Positions 15,770-30,766 of a DNA stretch of 60,000 nt are shown here, one piece after another. The notes under the pieces are model-generated. The model worked only from the letters and a program-made list of their open reading frames with translations, ran no database searches and was not told the origin of the DNA. The DNA comes from Bugula neritina (taxonomy: Eukaryota; Bryozoa; Gymnolaemata; Cheilostomatida; Bugulidae), in contig OZ037768.1 in the NCBI GenBank assembly GCA_964035545.1, positions 14,634,175 through 14,694,174 on the forward strand. Reading direction: 5' to 3'. The position numbers were made by a program, and so were the translations under genes. The stretch's first letter is position 1, and each line of letters begins with the position of its first letter.

Positions 15770-18310
15770 TGAAACATACGTCAACATACTGAAATGTACA
15801 GCAACATGCTGAAATATACTGCAACATACTGAAATACACTGCAACATACTGAATTACACAGCAACATACTGAAATACACTGCAACACACTAAAGTAAACT
15901 GTAATAAACAGAAATGTACTGTGACATACTGAAACATGCGGCAATATATCGAAATATACTGCAACACATTGAAATATACTGCAACATACTGAAATGTGGT
16001 GTAGCAAACTGAAATACACTGCAACACACTGAAGTATACTGTAATATACAGAAATGTACTGTAAAACACTGAAATATATTTCAACATACAGAAAACTACC
16101 TAAAAGTATTGAAACATACTGAAATACACTGTAACATACTGAAATACACTGCAACACATTGGAATATACTGCAACATACCGAAATATATGGTAACCCCAC
16201 TGAATTATGTTACAAACTACTGAAATATACTGCAATATACTGCGACACATTGAAATATACTGCAACATACTGAAAGTTACTGCAACATACTGGATTATAC
16301 TGTGGCCTACTGAATCACATTGTAACATTTTGAAATATGATGTAACACACTGAAACATACTGCGACATACTGAAAATTACCGGAACATACTGGAATAAAC
16401 AGAGACACCCTAAAATTTTATGCAACATATTGAGAGATACTGCAATATACCGAAGTATACTGTAACATATTGAAATATGCTGTAGCATACTGAACTACAC
16501 TGCAACATACTGCACCCTACTGAAGTACACTGCAAAACTTTGAAATACACTGCAACATACCGAAATATGTGGTAACCTACTGAAATATGTTGCAAACCAC
16601 TGAAACATACTGCAACATACTGCAACAAAATGAAATATACTGTAACACACAGAAACATACTGCAAAATACTGAAATATACTGTAACATACTAAAACATAC
16701 TGCGACATACTGAAATATAATACAACATACTGAATTACACTCCAACATACTGAAATAAACTTCAACATACTGAAATATACCAAAAAACAATGAAACATAC
16801 TGAAATACACTGTAAGATACTGAAATACACTGCAACACATTAAAATATACTGCAACATATCAACAAATATGGTAACCTACTGAAATATGTTACAAACTAC
16901 TGAAGCATACAGCAACATACTGCAACATAATGAAATACACTGCAACATACTGAAAGATACTGCTAGATACTGCAACATACTGAAATACATTGTAAGAGAC
17001 TGAAATACACTGCAACATACTGCATTATACTGCAACATACTGCAACATATTGAAATACACTGTAACATATTGAAAAACACTGCAACACATTGAAATATAC
17101 TGCAACATACTGAAACATACGGCAACATACTGAAATATACTGCGACACATTGAAATATACTGCAACATACTGTAATATGCTGTAGCATACTGAAATACAC
17201 TGCAACACACTGAAATATACTGTAATATACAGAATATTACTGTAACATACTAAAACATGCGACAACATATTGAAATATAATGCAACACATTGAAATATTC
17301 TGCAACATGCCGAAAAATATGGTAACCTACTGAAATATGTTACAAACTACCGAAACATACTGCAACATACTGCACCATAATGAATTATACTGCAACATAC
17401 TGAAAGATACTGCAACATACTGCAACATACTGAAACACACTGTAGAATACTGAAATATACTGCAACATACTGAAATATACCGCAAGATACTGCAACACAC
17501 TGAAATACATTGTAAGATACCTAAATACACTGCAACATTCTGCAAGATACTGCAACATATTGAAATACACTGTAACATATTGAAAAACACTGCAACACAT
17601 TGAAATATACCGCAACATACCGAAGTATATGGTAGCCTACTGAAATATACTGCGACATATTGAAATATACTGCAACATACTGAAATATACCTAAAAATAT
17701 TGAAACATACTGAAATACACTGTAACATATTCAAATGCACTGCAACACATTTAAATATACCGCAACATACCGAAATGTATGGTAACCTACTGAAATATGC
17801 TGTAACACATTGAAATATCCTGCAACACATTGAAATATACTGCAACATACTGAAATGTGCTGTAGCATACTGAAATACACTGCAACACACTGAAGTATAC
17901 TGTAATATACAGAAATGTATTGTAAAACACTGAAATATACTTCAACATACTGAAAACTACCTAAAAAAAGTGAAACATACTGAAATACACTGTTACATAC
18001 CGAAATACACTGCAACACATTGGAATATACTGCAACATACCGAAATATATGGTAACCTACTGAAATATGTTACAAACTACTGAAACATACTGCAACATAC
18101 TGCAACATAATGAAATATACTGCAACATACTGAAATATGCTGTAACATACTAAAAGACACTGCAAGATACTGAAACATACTGAAACACATTGTAAGATAC
18201 TGAAATACACTGCAACATACTGCAACATACTGCAACATACTGCAACATACTGAAATACACTGTAACATATTGAAAAACACTGACACACATTGAAATATAC
18301 TGCAACATAC
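15770..18310. repeat. 2541-bp higher-order repeat, copy 1
   Basis: Landmarks recur exactly 2541 bases apart over three copies. The CATATCAACAAATATGG variant lies near 16856, 19397 and 21938, and the GGTAACCCCACTGA variant near 16194, 18735 and 21276. The left limit is set where 15.77 kb and 18.31 kb stop matching and is approximate. Copies look nearly identical by eye, which suggests recent amplification or homogenisation. Confidence 0.85.
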
Positions 18311-20851
18311 TGAAACATACGTCAACATACTGAAATGTACAGCAACATGCTGAAATATACTGCAACATACTGAAATACACTGCAACATACTGAATTACAC
18401 AGCAACATACTGAAATACACTGCAACACACTAAAGTAAACTGTAATAAACAGAAATGTACTGTGACATACTGAAACATGCGGCAATATATTGAAATATAC
18501 TGCAACACATTGAAATATACTGCAACATACTGAAATGTGGTGTAGCAAACTGAAATACACTGCAACACACTGAAGTATACTGTAATATACAGAAATGTAC
18601 TGTAAAACACTGAAATATATTTCAACATACAGAAAACTACCTAAAAGTATTGAAACATACTGAAATACACTGTAACATACTGAAATACACTGCAACACAT
18701 TGGAATATACTGCAACATACCGAAATATATGGTAACCCCACTGAATTATGTTACAAACTACTGGAATATACTGCAATATACTGTGACACATTGAAATATA
18801 CTGCAACATACTGAAAGTTACTGCAACATACTGGATTATACTGTGGCCTACTGAATCACATTGTAACATTTTGAAATATGATGTAACACACTGAAACATA
18901 CTGCGACATACTGAAAATTACCGGAACATACTGGAATAAACAGAGACACCCTAAAATTTTATGCAACATATTGAGAGATACTGCAATATACCGAAGTATA
19001 CTGTAACATATTGAAATATGCTGTAGCATACTGAACTACACTGCAACATACTGCACCCTACTGAAGTACACTGCAAAACTTTGAAATACACTGCAACATA
19101 CCGAAATATATGGTAACCTACTGAAATATGTTGCAAACCACTGAAACATACTGCAACATACTGCAACAAAATGAAATATACTGTAACACACAGAAACATA
19201 CTGCAAAATACTGAAATATACTGTAACATACTAAATTATACTGCGACATACTGAAATATAATACAACATACTGAATTACACTCCAACATACTGAAATAAA
19301 CTTCAACATACTGAAATATACCTAAAAACAATGAAACATACTGAAATACACTGTAAGATACTGAAATACACTGCAACACATTAAAATATACTGCAACATA
19401 TCAACAAATATGGTAACCTACTGAAATATGTTACAAACTACTGAAGCATACAGCAACATACTGCAACATAATGAAATACACTGCAACATACTGAAAGATA
19501 CTGCTAGATACTGCAACATACTGAAATACATTGTAAGAGACTGAAATACACTGCAACATACTGCATTATACTGCAACATACTGCAACATATTGAAATACA
19601 CTGTAACATATTGAAAAACACTGCAACACATTGAAATATACTGCAACATACTGAAACATACGGCAACATACTGAAATATACTGCGACACATTGAAATATA
19701 CTGCAACATACTGTAATATGCTGTAGCATACTGAAATACACTGCAACACACTGAAATATACTGTAATATACAGAATATTACTGTAACATACTAAAACATG
19801 CGACAACATATTGAAATATAATGCAACACATTGAAATATTCTGCAACATGCCGAAAAATATGGTAACCTACTGAAATATGTTACAAACTACCGAAACATA
19901 CTGCAACATACTGCACCATAATGAATTATACTGCAACATACTGAAAGATACTGCAACATACTGCAACATACTGAAACACACTGTAGAATACTGAAATATA
20001 CTGCAACATACTGAAATATACCGCAAGATACTGCAACACACTGAAATACATTGTAAGATACCTAAATACACTGCAACATTCTGCAAGATACTGCAACATA
20101 TTGAAATACACTGTAACATATTGAAAAACACTGCAACACATTGAAATATACCGCAACATACCGAAGTATATGGTAGCCTACTGAAATATACTGCGACATA
20201 TTGAAATATACTGCAACATACTGAAATATACCTAAAAATATTGAAACATACTGAAATACACTGTAACATATTGAAATGCACTGCAACACATTTAAATATA
20301 CCGCAACATACCGAAATGTATGGTAACCTACTGAAATATGCTGTAACACATTGAAATATCCTGCAACACATTGAAATATACTGCAACATACTGAAATGTG
20401 CTGTAGCATACTGAAATACACTGCAACACACTGAAGTATACTGTAATATACAGAAATGTATTGTAAAACACTGAAATATACTTCAACATACTGAAAACTA
20501 CCTAAAAAAAGTGAAACATACTGAAATACACTGTTACATACCGAAATACACTGCAACACATTGGAATATACTGCAACATACCGAAATATATGGTAACCTA
20601 CTGAAATATGTTACAAACTACTGAAACATACTGCAACATACTGCAACATAATGAAATATACTGCAACATACTGAAATATGCTGTAACATACTGAAAGACA
20701 CTGCAAGATACTGAAACATACTGAAACACATTGTAAGATACTGAAATACACTGCAACATACTGCAACATACTGCAACATACTGCAACATACTGAAATACA
20801 CTGGAACATATTGAAAAACACTGACACACATTGAAATATACTGCAACATAC
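18311..20851. repeat. 2541-bp higher-order repeat, copy 2
   Basis: Middle copy of the three-unit run, in direct orientation and of full length. It differs from copy 1 by scattered substitutions, for example near 19222 where TACTAAATTA replaces TACTAAAACA. Confidence 0.85.
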
Positions 20852-21258
20852 TGAAACATACGTCAACATACTGAAATGTACAGCAACATGCTGAAATATA
20901 CTGCAACATACTGAAATACACTGCAACATACTGAATTACACAGCAACATACTGAAATACACTGCAACACACTAAAGTAAACTGTAATAAACAGAAATGTA
21001 CTGTGACATACTGAAACATGTGGCAATATATTGAAATATACTGCAACACATTGAAATATACTGCAACATACTGAAATGTGGTGTAGCAAACTGAAATACA
21101 CTGCAACACACTGAACTATACTGTAATATACAGAAATGTACTGTAAAACACTGAAATATATTTCAACATACAGAAAACTACCTAAAAGTATTGAAACATA
21201 CTGAAATACGCTGTAACATACTGAAATACACTGCAACACATTGGAATATACTGCAACA
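20059..21258. repeat. 1.2-kb segment near-identical to 1-1200
   Basis: Partner of 1-1200 at a constant offset of 20058, lying across the copy 2/copy 3 boundary of the 2541-bp repeat. It shares private variants with the window start that the 17.5-18.7 kb homologue lacks. Confidence 0.8.
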
Positions 21259-23240
21259 TACCGAAATATATGGTAACCCCACTGAATTATGTTACAAACT
21301 ACTGAAATATACTGCAATATACTGCGACACATTGAAATATACTGCAACATACTGAAAGTTACTGCAACATACTGGATTATACTGTGGCCTACTGAATCAC
21401 ATTGTAACATTTTGAAATATGATGTAACACACTGAAACATACTGCGACATACTGAAAATTACCGGAACATACTGGAATAAACAGAGACACCCTAAAATTT
21501 TATGCAACATATTGAGAGATACTGCAATATACCGAAGTATACTGTAACATATTGAAATATGCTGTAGCATACTGAACTACACTGCAACATACTGCACCCT
21601 ACTGAAGTACACTGCAAAACTTTGAAATACACTGCAACATACCGAAATATATGGTAACCTACTGAAATATGTTGCAAACCACTGAAACATACTGCAACAT
21701 ACTGCAACAAAATGAAATATACTGTAACACACAGAAACATACTGCAAAATACTGAAATATACTGTAACATACTAAAACATACTGCGACATACTGAAATAT
21801 AATACAACATACTGAATTACACTCCAACATACTGAAATAAACTTCAACATACTGAAATATACCTAAAAACAATGAAACATACTGAAATACACTGTAAGAT
21901 ACTGAAATACACTGCAACACATTAAAATATACTGCAACATATCAACAAATATGGTAACCTACTGAAATATGTTACAAACTACTGAAGCATACAGCAACAT
22001 ACTGCAACATAATGAAATACACTACAACATACTGAGATACTGCTAGATACTGCAACATACTGAAATACATTGTAAGAGACTGAAATACACTGCAACATAC
22101 TGCATTATACTGCAACATACTGCAACATATTGAAATACACTGTAACATATTGAAAAACACTGCAACACATTGAAATATACTGCAACATACTGAAACATAC
22201 GGCAACATACTGAAATATACTGCGACACATTGAAATATACTGCAACATACTGTAATATGCTGTAGCATACTGAAATACACTGCAACACACTGAAATATAC
22301 TGTAATATACAGAATATTACTGTAACATACTAAAACATGCGACAACATATTGAAATATAATGCAACACATTGAAATATTCTGCAACATGCCGAAAAATAT
22401 GGTAACCTACTGAAATATGTTACAAACTACCGAAACATACTGCAACATACTGCACCATAATGAATTATACTGCAACATACTGAAAGATACTGCAACATAC
22501 TGCAACATACTGAAACACACTGTAGAATACTGAAATATACTGCAACATACTGAAATATACCGCAAGATACTGCAACACACTGAAATACATTGTAAGATAC
22601 CTAAATACACTGCAACATTCTGCAAGATACTGCAACATATTTAAATACACTGTAACATATTGAAAAACACTGCAACACATTGAAATATACCGCAACATAC
22701 CGAAATGTATGGTAACCTACTGAAATATGCTGTAACACATTGAAATATCCTGCAACACATTGAAATATACTGCAACATACTGAAATGTGCTGTAGCATAC
22801 TGAAATACACTGCAACACACTGAAGTATACTGTAATATACAGAAATGTATTGTAAACTACTGAAATATACTTCAACATACTGAAAACTACCTAAAAAAAG
22901 TGAAACATACTGAAATACACTGTTACATACCGAAATACACTGCAACACATTGGAATATACTGCAACATACCGAAATATATGGTAACCTACTGAAATATGT
23001 TACAAACTACTGAAACATACTGCAACATACTACAACATAATGAAATATACTGCAACATACTGAAATATGCTGTAACATACTGAAAGATACTGCAAGATAC
23101 TGAAACATACTGAAACACATTGTAAGATACTGAAATACACTGCAACATACTGCAACATACTGCAACATACTGCAACATACTGAAATACACTGTAACATAT
23201 TGAAAAACACTGACACACATTGAAATATACTGCAACATAC
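20852..23240. repeat. 2541-bp higher-order repeat, copy 3, with 150-bp deletion
   Basis: Third copy. The offset to copy 2 falls from 2541 to 2539 at a 2-base loss near 22033 and then to 2389 near 22690, so 150 bases (15 decamers) are missing. The deletion joins two versions of the landmark module, CCGAAGTATATGGTAGCC and CCGAAATGTATGGTAACC. Homology to copy 2 fades near 23240. Confidence 0.75.
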
Positions 23241-23464
23241 TGAAACATACGGCAACATACTGAAATATACTGCGACACATTGAAATATACTGCAACATAC
23301 TGAAATATGCTGTAGCATACTGAAATACACTGCAACACACTGAAGTATACTGTAATATACAGAACTTTACTGTAACATACTGAAATATACATCAACATAC
23401 TGAAATGTACTGCAACATGCTGAAATATACTGCAACATACTGAAATACACTGTAACATACTGAA

Positions 23465-26377
23465 TTACACTGCAACATTCTGAAATACACTGTTACACAT
23501 TAAAATACACTGCAACACACTGAAATATACTGAAACACACCGAATTATATGGTAACCTACTGAAATATGTTGCAAACTACTGAAACATACTGCCACATCC
23601 TGCAACAAAATGAAATATACTGTAACACACTGAAACATACTGCAAAATACTGAAATTAACTGTGACATACTAAGACATACTGCAACATACTGAAATATAA
23701 TGCAACATACTGAAATATACTCCAACATACTAAAATACACTGCAACACACTGCAACATACTGAAATATACTGTAACATATTGAAATACACTGCAACATAC
23801 TGCAACATATCGAAATACACTGCAACACATTGGAATATTCTGCAACATACCGAAATATATTGTAACCTACTGAATTATGTTACAAACTACTGAAATATAC
23901 TGGAACATACTGCAACATAATGAAATATACTGCAACATACTGAAAGATACTGCAACATACTGCAACATACTGAAGTACACTGCAACACATTGAAATATAC
24001 TGCAACATACCGAAATATATGGTAACCTACGGAAACATGTTGCAAACCACTGAAAAACACTGCAACATACTGCACCATAATGAATTATACTGCAACATAC
24101 TGAAAGATACTGCAACATACTGCAACATACTGAAACACACTGTAGAATACTGAAATATACTGCAACATACTGAAATATACTGCAAGATACTGCAACACAC
24201 TGAAATACATTGTAAGATACCTAAATACACTGCAACATTCTGCAAGATACTGCAACATATTGAAATACACTGTAACATATTGAAAAACACTGCAACACAT
24301 TGAATAATACCGCAACATACCGAAGTATATGGTAGCCTACTGAAATATACTGCGACATATTGAAATATACTGCAACATACTGAAATATATACCTAAAAAT
24401 ATTGAAACATACTGAAATACACTGCAACATACTAAAATATACTGAAAAACACTGTAACATACTGAAATACACTGCAACACACTGAAATACAATGTAATAT
24501 ACAGAAATGTGCTGTAAAATACTGAAATATACTTCAACATACTGAAAAATACCTAAAAATATTGAAACATACTGATATACACTGAAACATACTGAAATAC
24601 ACTGCAACACATTGGAATATACTGCAACATACCGAAATATATGGTAACCTACTGAAATATGTTTCAAACTACTGAAATATACAGCAACATACTGAAATAC
24701 ACCGTAACATACTGAAATACACTGCAACATACTGAAATACACTGTACCATATTGAAATACACTGCAACACACTGAAATATACTGAAACATACCGAAATAC
24801 ATGGTAGCCTACTGAAATATGTTGCAAACCACTGAAACATATTGCAACATCCTGCAACAAAAAGATTTATACGGTAACACACTGAAGCATACTGCAATAT
24901 ACTGAAATACACTGTAACATACTAAGGCATTCTGCAACATACCAAAAAATATGGTAACCTACCGAAATATGTTACAAACTACTGAAACATAATGCAAACT
25001 TCCTGCACCATAATGAAATATACTGCAACATACTGAATGATACTGCAACATACTGCAACATACTGAAATACACTGTAGAATACTGAAATTAACTGCAACA
25101 TACTGAAATATACTGCAAGATACTGCAACATACTGAAATACATTGTAAGATACCTAAATACACTGCAACATACTGCAACATACTGCAACATGTTGAAATA
25201 CACTGTAACATATTGAAAAACACTGCAACACATTTAAATATACCGCAACGTACCGAAGTATATGGTAGCCTACTGAAATATACTGCGGCATATTGAAATA
25301 TACTGCAACATACTGAAATATGCTGTAACATACTGAAAGATACTGCAAGATACTGCAACATACTGAAACACATTGTAAGATACTGAAATACACTGCAACA
25401 TACTGCAACATACTGCAACATACTGCAACATACTGAAATACACTGTAACATATTGAAAAACACTGACACACATTGAAATATACTGCAACATACTGAAACA
25501 TACGGCAACATACTGAAATATACTGCGACACATTGAAATATACTGCAACATACTGAAATATGCTGTAGCATACTGAAATACACTGCAACACACTGAATTA
25601 TACTGTAATATACAGAACTTTACTGTAACATACTGAAATATACATCAACATACTGAAATGTACTGCAACATGCTGAAATATACTGCAACATACTGAAATA
25701 CACTGTAACACACTGAATTACACTGCAACATACTGAAATACACTGTTACACATTAAAATACACCGCAACACACTGAAATATACTGAAACATACCGAAATA
25801 TATGGTAACCTACTGAGACATGTTGCAAACCACTGAAACATACTGCAACATCCTGCAACAAAATGAAATTTACTGTAACACACTGAAACAGAGTGCAAAA
25901 TACTGAAACATACTGTAACATACTAAGGCATACTGCAACATACTGAAATATAATGCAACATACTGAAATATGCTGTAACATACTGAAAGATACTGCAAGA
26001 TACTGCAACATACTGAAACACATTGTAAGATACTGAAATACACTGCAACATACTGCAACATACTGCAACATACTGCAACATACTGCAACATACTGAAATA
26101 CACTGTAACATATTGAAAAACACTGACACACATTGAAATATACTGCAACATACTGAAACATACGGCAACATACTGAAATATACTGCGACACATTGAAATA
26201 TACTGCAACATACTGAAATATGCTGTAGCATACTGAAATACACTGCAACACACTGAAGTATACTGTAATATACAGAACTTTACTGTAACATACTGAAATA
26301 TACATCAACATACTGAAATGTACTGCAACATGCTGAAATATACTGCAAGATACTGAAATACACTGTAACATACTGAA
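23465..26377. repeat. Right-domain higher-order repeat, long form (2913 bp)
   Basis: The start variant (GAATTACACTGCAACAT with CACTGTTACACATTAAAA) recurs near 26378 and 28978. This first copy is 2913 bases and the next about 2600. The difference is essentially one 312-bp block (24.36-24.63 kb region) that the short form lacks. It contains the right-domain marker GCAAACTTCCTGCACC at about 24994, a variant I did not see anywhere to its left. Confidence 0.75.
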
Positions 26378-28977
26378 TTACACTGCAACATACTGAAATA
26401 CACTGTTACACATTAAAATACACTGCAACACACTGAAATATACTGAAACACACCGAATTATATGGTAACCTACTGAAATATGTTGCAAACTACTGAAACA
26501 TACTGCCACATCCTGCAACAAAATGAAATATACTGTAACACACTGAAACATACTGCAAAATACTGAAATTAACTGTGACATACTAAGACATACTGCAACA
26601 TACTGAAATATAATGCAACATACTGAAATATACTCCAACATACTAAAATACACTGCAACACACTGCAACATACTGAAATATACTGTAACATATTGAAATA
26701 CACTGCAACATACTGCAACATATCGAAATACACTGCAACACATTGGAATATTCTGCAACATACCGAAATATATTGTAACCTACTGAATTATGTTACAAAC
26801 TACTGAAGTATACTGGAACATACTGCAACATAATGAAATATACTGCAACATACTGAAAGATACTGCAACATACTGCAACATACTGAAGTACACTGCAACA
26901 CATTGAAATATACTGCAACATACCGAAATATATGGTAACCTACGGAAACATGTTGCAAACCACTGAAACACACTGCAACATACTGCACCATAATGAATTA
27001 TACTGCAACATACTGATAGATACTGCAACATACTGCAACATACTGAAACACACTGTAGAATACTGAAATATACTGCAACATACTGAAATATACTGCAAGA
27101 TACTGCAACACACTGAAATACATTGTAAGATACCTAAATACACTGCAACATTCTGCAAGATACTGCAACATATTGAAATACACTGTAACATATTGAAAAA
27201 TACTGCAACACATTGAAATATACCGCAACATACCGAAATATATGGTAACCTACTGAAATATGTTTCAAACTACTGAAATATACAGCAACATACTGAAATA
27301 CACCGTAACATACTGAAATACACTGCAACATACTGAAATACACTGTACCATATTGAAATACACTGCAACACACTGAAATATACTGAAACATACTGAAATA
27401 CATGGTAGCCTACTGAAATATGTTGCAAACCACTGAAACATACTGCAACATCCTGCAACAAAAAGATTTATACGGTAACACACTGAAGCATACTGCAATA
27501 TACTGAAATACACTGTAACATACTAAGGCATTCTGCAACATACCAAAAAATATGGTAACCTACCGAAATATGTTACAAACTACTGAAACATAATGCAAAC
27601 TTCCTGCACCATAATGAAATATACTGCAACATACTGGATGATACTGCAACATACTGCAACATACTGAAATACACTGTAGAATACTGAAATTTCCTGCAAC
27701 ATACTGAAATATACTGCAAGATACTGCAACATACTGAAATACATTGTAAGATACCTAAATACACTGCAACATACTGCAACATACTGCAACATGTTGAAAT
27801 ACACTGTAACATATTGAAAAACACTGCAACACATTTAAATATACCGCAACGTACCGAAGTATATGGTAGCCAACTGAAATATACTGCGCATATTGAAATA
27901 TACTGCAACATACTGAAATATGCTGTAACATACTGAAAGATACTGCAAGGTACTGCAACATACTGAAACACATTGTAAGATACTGAAATACACTGCAACA
28001 TACTGCATTATACTGCAACATACTGCAACATACTGAAATACACTGTAACATATTGAAAAACACTGACACACATTGAAATATACTGCAACATACTGAAACA
28101 TACGGCAACATACTGAAATATACTGCGACACATTGAAATATACTGCAACATACTGAAATATGCTGTAGCATACTGAAATACACTGCAACACACTGAAATA
28201 TACTGTAATATACAGAACTTTACTGTAACATACTGAAATATACATCAACATACTGAAACGTACTGCAACATGCTGAAATATACTGCAACATACTGAAATA
28301 CACTGTAACACACTGAATTACACTGCAACATACTGAAATACACTGTTACACATTAAAATACACCGCAACACACTGAAATATACTGAAACATACCGAAATA
28401 TATGGTAACCTACTGAGACATGTTGCAAACCACTGAAACATACTGCAACATCCTGCAACAAAATGAAATTTACTGTAACACACTGAAACAGAGTGCAAAA
28501 TACTGAAACATACTGTAACATACTAAGACATACTGCAACATACTGAAATATAATGCAACATACTGAAATATGCTGTAACATACTGAAAGATACTGCAAGA
28601 TACTGCAACATACCGAAACACATTGTAAGATACTGAAATACACTGCAACATACTGCAACATACTGCAACATACTGCAACATACTGCAACATACTGAAATA
28701 CACTGTAACATATTGAAAAACACTGACACACATTGAAATATACTGCAACATACTGAAACATACGGCAACATACTGAAATATACTGCGACACATTGAAATA
28801 TACTGCAACATACTGAAATATGCTGTAGCATACTGAAATACACTGCAACACACTGAAGTATACTGTAATATACAGAACTTTACTGTAACATACTGAAATA
28901 TACATCAACATACTGAAATGTACTGCAACATGCTGAAATATACTGCAAGATACTGAAATACACTGTAACATACTGAA
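26378..28977. repeat. Right-domain higher-order repeat, short form (2600 bp)
   Basis: Second copy of the preceding unit without the 312-bp block. Landmarks outside that block keep an offset of 2600-2601 (for example 25233/27834, 26253/28853 and 26371/28971). The marker GCAAACTTCCTGCACC is near 27595. Confidence 0.75.
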
Positions 28978-30549
28978 TTACACTGCAACATACTGAAATA
29001 CACTGTTACACATTAAAATACACTGCAACACACTGAAATATACTGAAACACACCGAATTATATGGTAACCTACTGAAATATGTTGCAAACTACTGAAACA
29101 TACTGCCACATCCTGCAACAAAATGAAATATACTGTAAGACACTGAAACATACTGCAAAATACTGAAATTAACTGTGATATACTAAGACATACTGCAACA
29201 TACTGAAATATACTTCAACATACTAAAATACACTACAACACACTGCAACATAACGAAACATAGTGCAACATACTGAAATACACTGTAACATACTGAATTA
29301 CACTGCAACATACTGTAACATACTGAAGTTGACTGCAACACATTGAAATATATTGCAACATACCGAATTATACTTCAACATACTGAAAAATACCGAAAAA
29401 TATTGAAACATGCTGTAATACACTGTAACATACTGAAATACACTGTAACATATTGAAATACACTGCAACACACTGAAGTATACTGAGATATACAGAAATG
29501 TACTGTAACATACTGAAACATGCGGCAACTTACTAAAATAAACTGCGACACATTAAAATATACTGCAACATACTAAAATATGCTGTAGCATACTGAAATA
29601 CACTGCAAAACACGGAAGTATACTGAAATATACAGAAATTCACTGTAACATACTGAAACATACGTCAACATACTGAAATGTACTACAGCACACTGCAATA
29701 TACTGAAACATACCGAAATATATGGTAACCTACTGAGGCACGTTGCAAACCACTGAAACATACTGCAACATACTGCGACAAAACGAATTATACTGTAACA
29801 CACTGAAACATACCGCAAAATACTGGATTATACTGTAACATATTAGGACATACTGCAACATACTGAAATATAATGCAACTTACTGCAAGATAATGAAATA
29901 TACTGCAACATACTGCAACATACCGAAATATATGGTAACCTACTGAATTATGTTTCAAACTACTGAAATATACAGCAACATACTGAAATACACCGTAACA
30001 TACTGAAATACACTGCAACATACTGAAATACACTGTACCATATTGAATTACACTGCAACACACTGAAATATACTGAAACATACTGAAATACATGGTAGCT
30101 TACTGAAATATGTTGCAAACCACTGAAACATACTGCAACATCCTGCAACAAAAAGATTTATACGGTAACACACTGAAGCATACTGCAATATACTGAAATA
30201 CACTGTAACATACTAAGGCATTCTGCAACATACCGAAAAATTTGGTAACCTACCGAAATATGTTACAAACTACTGAAACATAATGCAAACTTCCTGCACC
30301 ATAATGAAATATACTGCAACATACTGAATAATACTGCAGCATACTGCAACATACTGAAATACACTGTAGAATACTGAAATTAACTGCAACATACTGAAAT
30401 ATACTGCAAGATACTGCAACATACTGAAATACATTGTAAGATACCTAAATACACTGCAACATACTGCAACATACTGCAACATGTTGAAATACACTGTAAC
30501 ATGTTGAAAAACACTGCAACACATTTAAATATACCGCAATGTACCGAAG

Positions 30550-30714
30550 CACAGTTAGTTTAAGGTCATTACTTTCCAGATTCAGGCACTGCTTTATGTT
30601 ATATATAAACGGTTTCCAGGGGATAGCTCGAACAGTTTTTGTCTCACATTAACAAATTTTACATGAAAAGATAGCTCTTGCATTCCTCTTTCATATACTT
30701 TTTTAATTTTTCAA
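30550..30714 (+). repeat. Left terminal inverted repeat of the transposon
   Basis: Starts CACAGTTAGTTTAAGG and is matched by the reverse complement of 32921-33094. The best-conserved stretches are the outer 20 bases, GCTTTATGTT, and GATAGCTCGAACAG at 30622-30635. The inner limit is set where T-rich similarity stops being meaningful. Confidence 0.85.
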
Positions 30715-30766
30715 TAAAAAATTTTCTGAGAAAGTTGTTGCATAATAAGTAAAATTTTACACCCTC

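Larger units (their letters stand above)
1..30549. repeat. Decamer satellite array, left block
   Basis: Tandem 10-bp units dominated by ATACTGCAAC and ATACTGAAAT, often alternating as a 20-bp dimer, with variants such as CACTGTAACA, TACAGAAATG and TACCTAAATA. Register is very stable: from base 1 to about 2266 every unit is exactly 10 bases, and the first 1-base slip is in the variant decamer at 2261-2269. Point variants are arranged into multi-kilobase higher-order repeats listed separately. Minus-strand frames stay open for up to 350 codons because GTTGCAGTAT and ATTTCAGTAT have no stop in any frame and three units make ten codons. The predicted peptides are all the same Cys/Val/Tyr/Phe/Gln-rich repeat with no domain, so I annotate no gene. 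A centromeric or other heterochromatic role is inference only. The block ends sharply at a transposon. Confidence 0.97.

Noticed and set aside
1-30549. Long minus-strand open frames as genes (up to 350 codons)
   Set aside because: The open state follows from the decamer having no stop on the minus strand. All frames give the same low-complexity peptide, overlapping frames are open together, and there is no start context, domain or gene structure.
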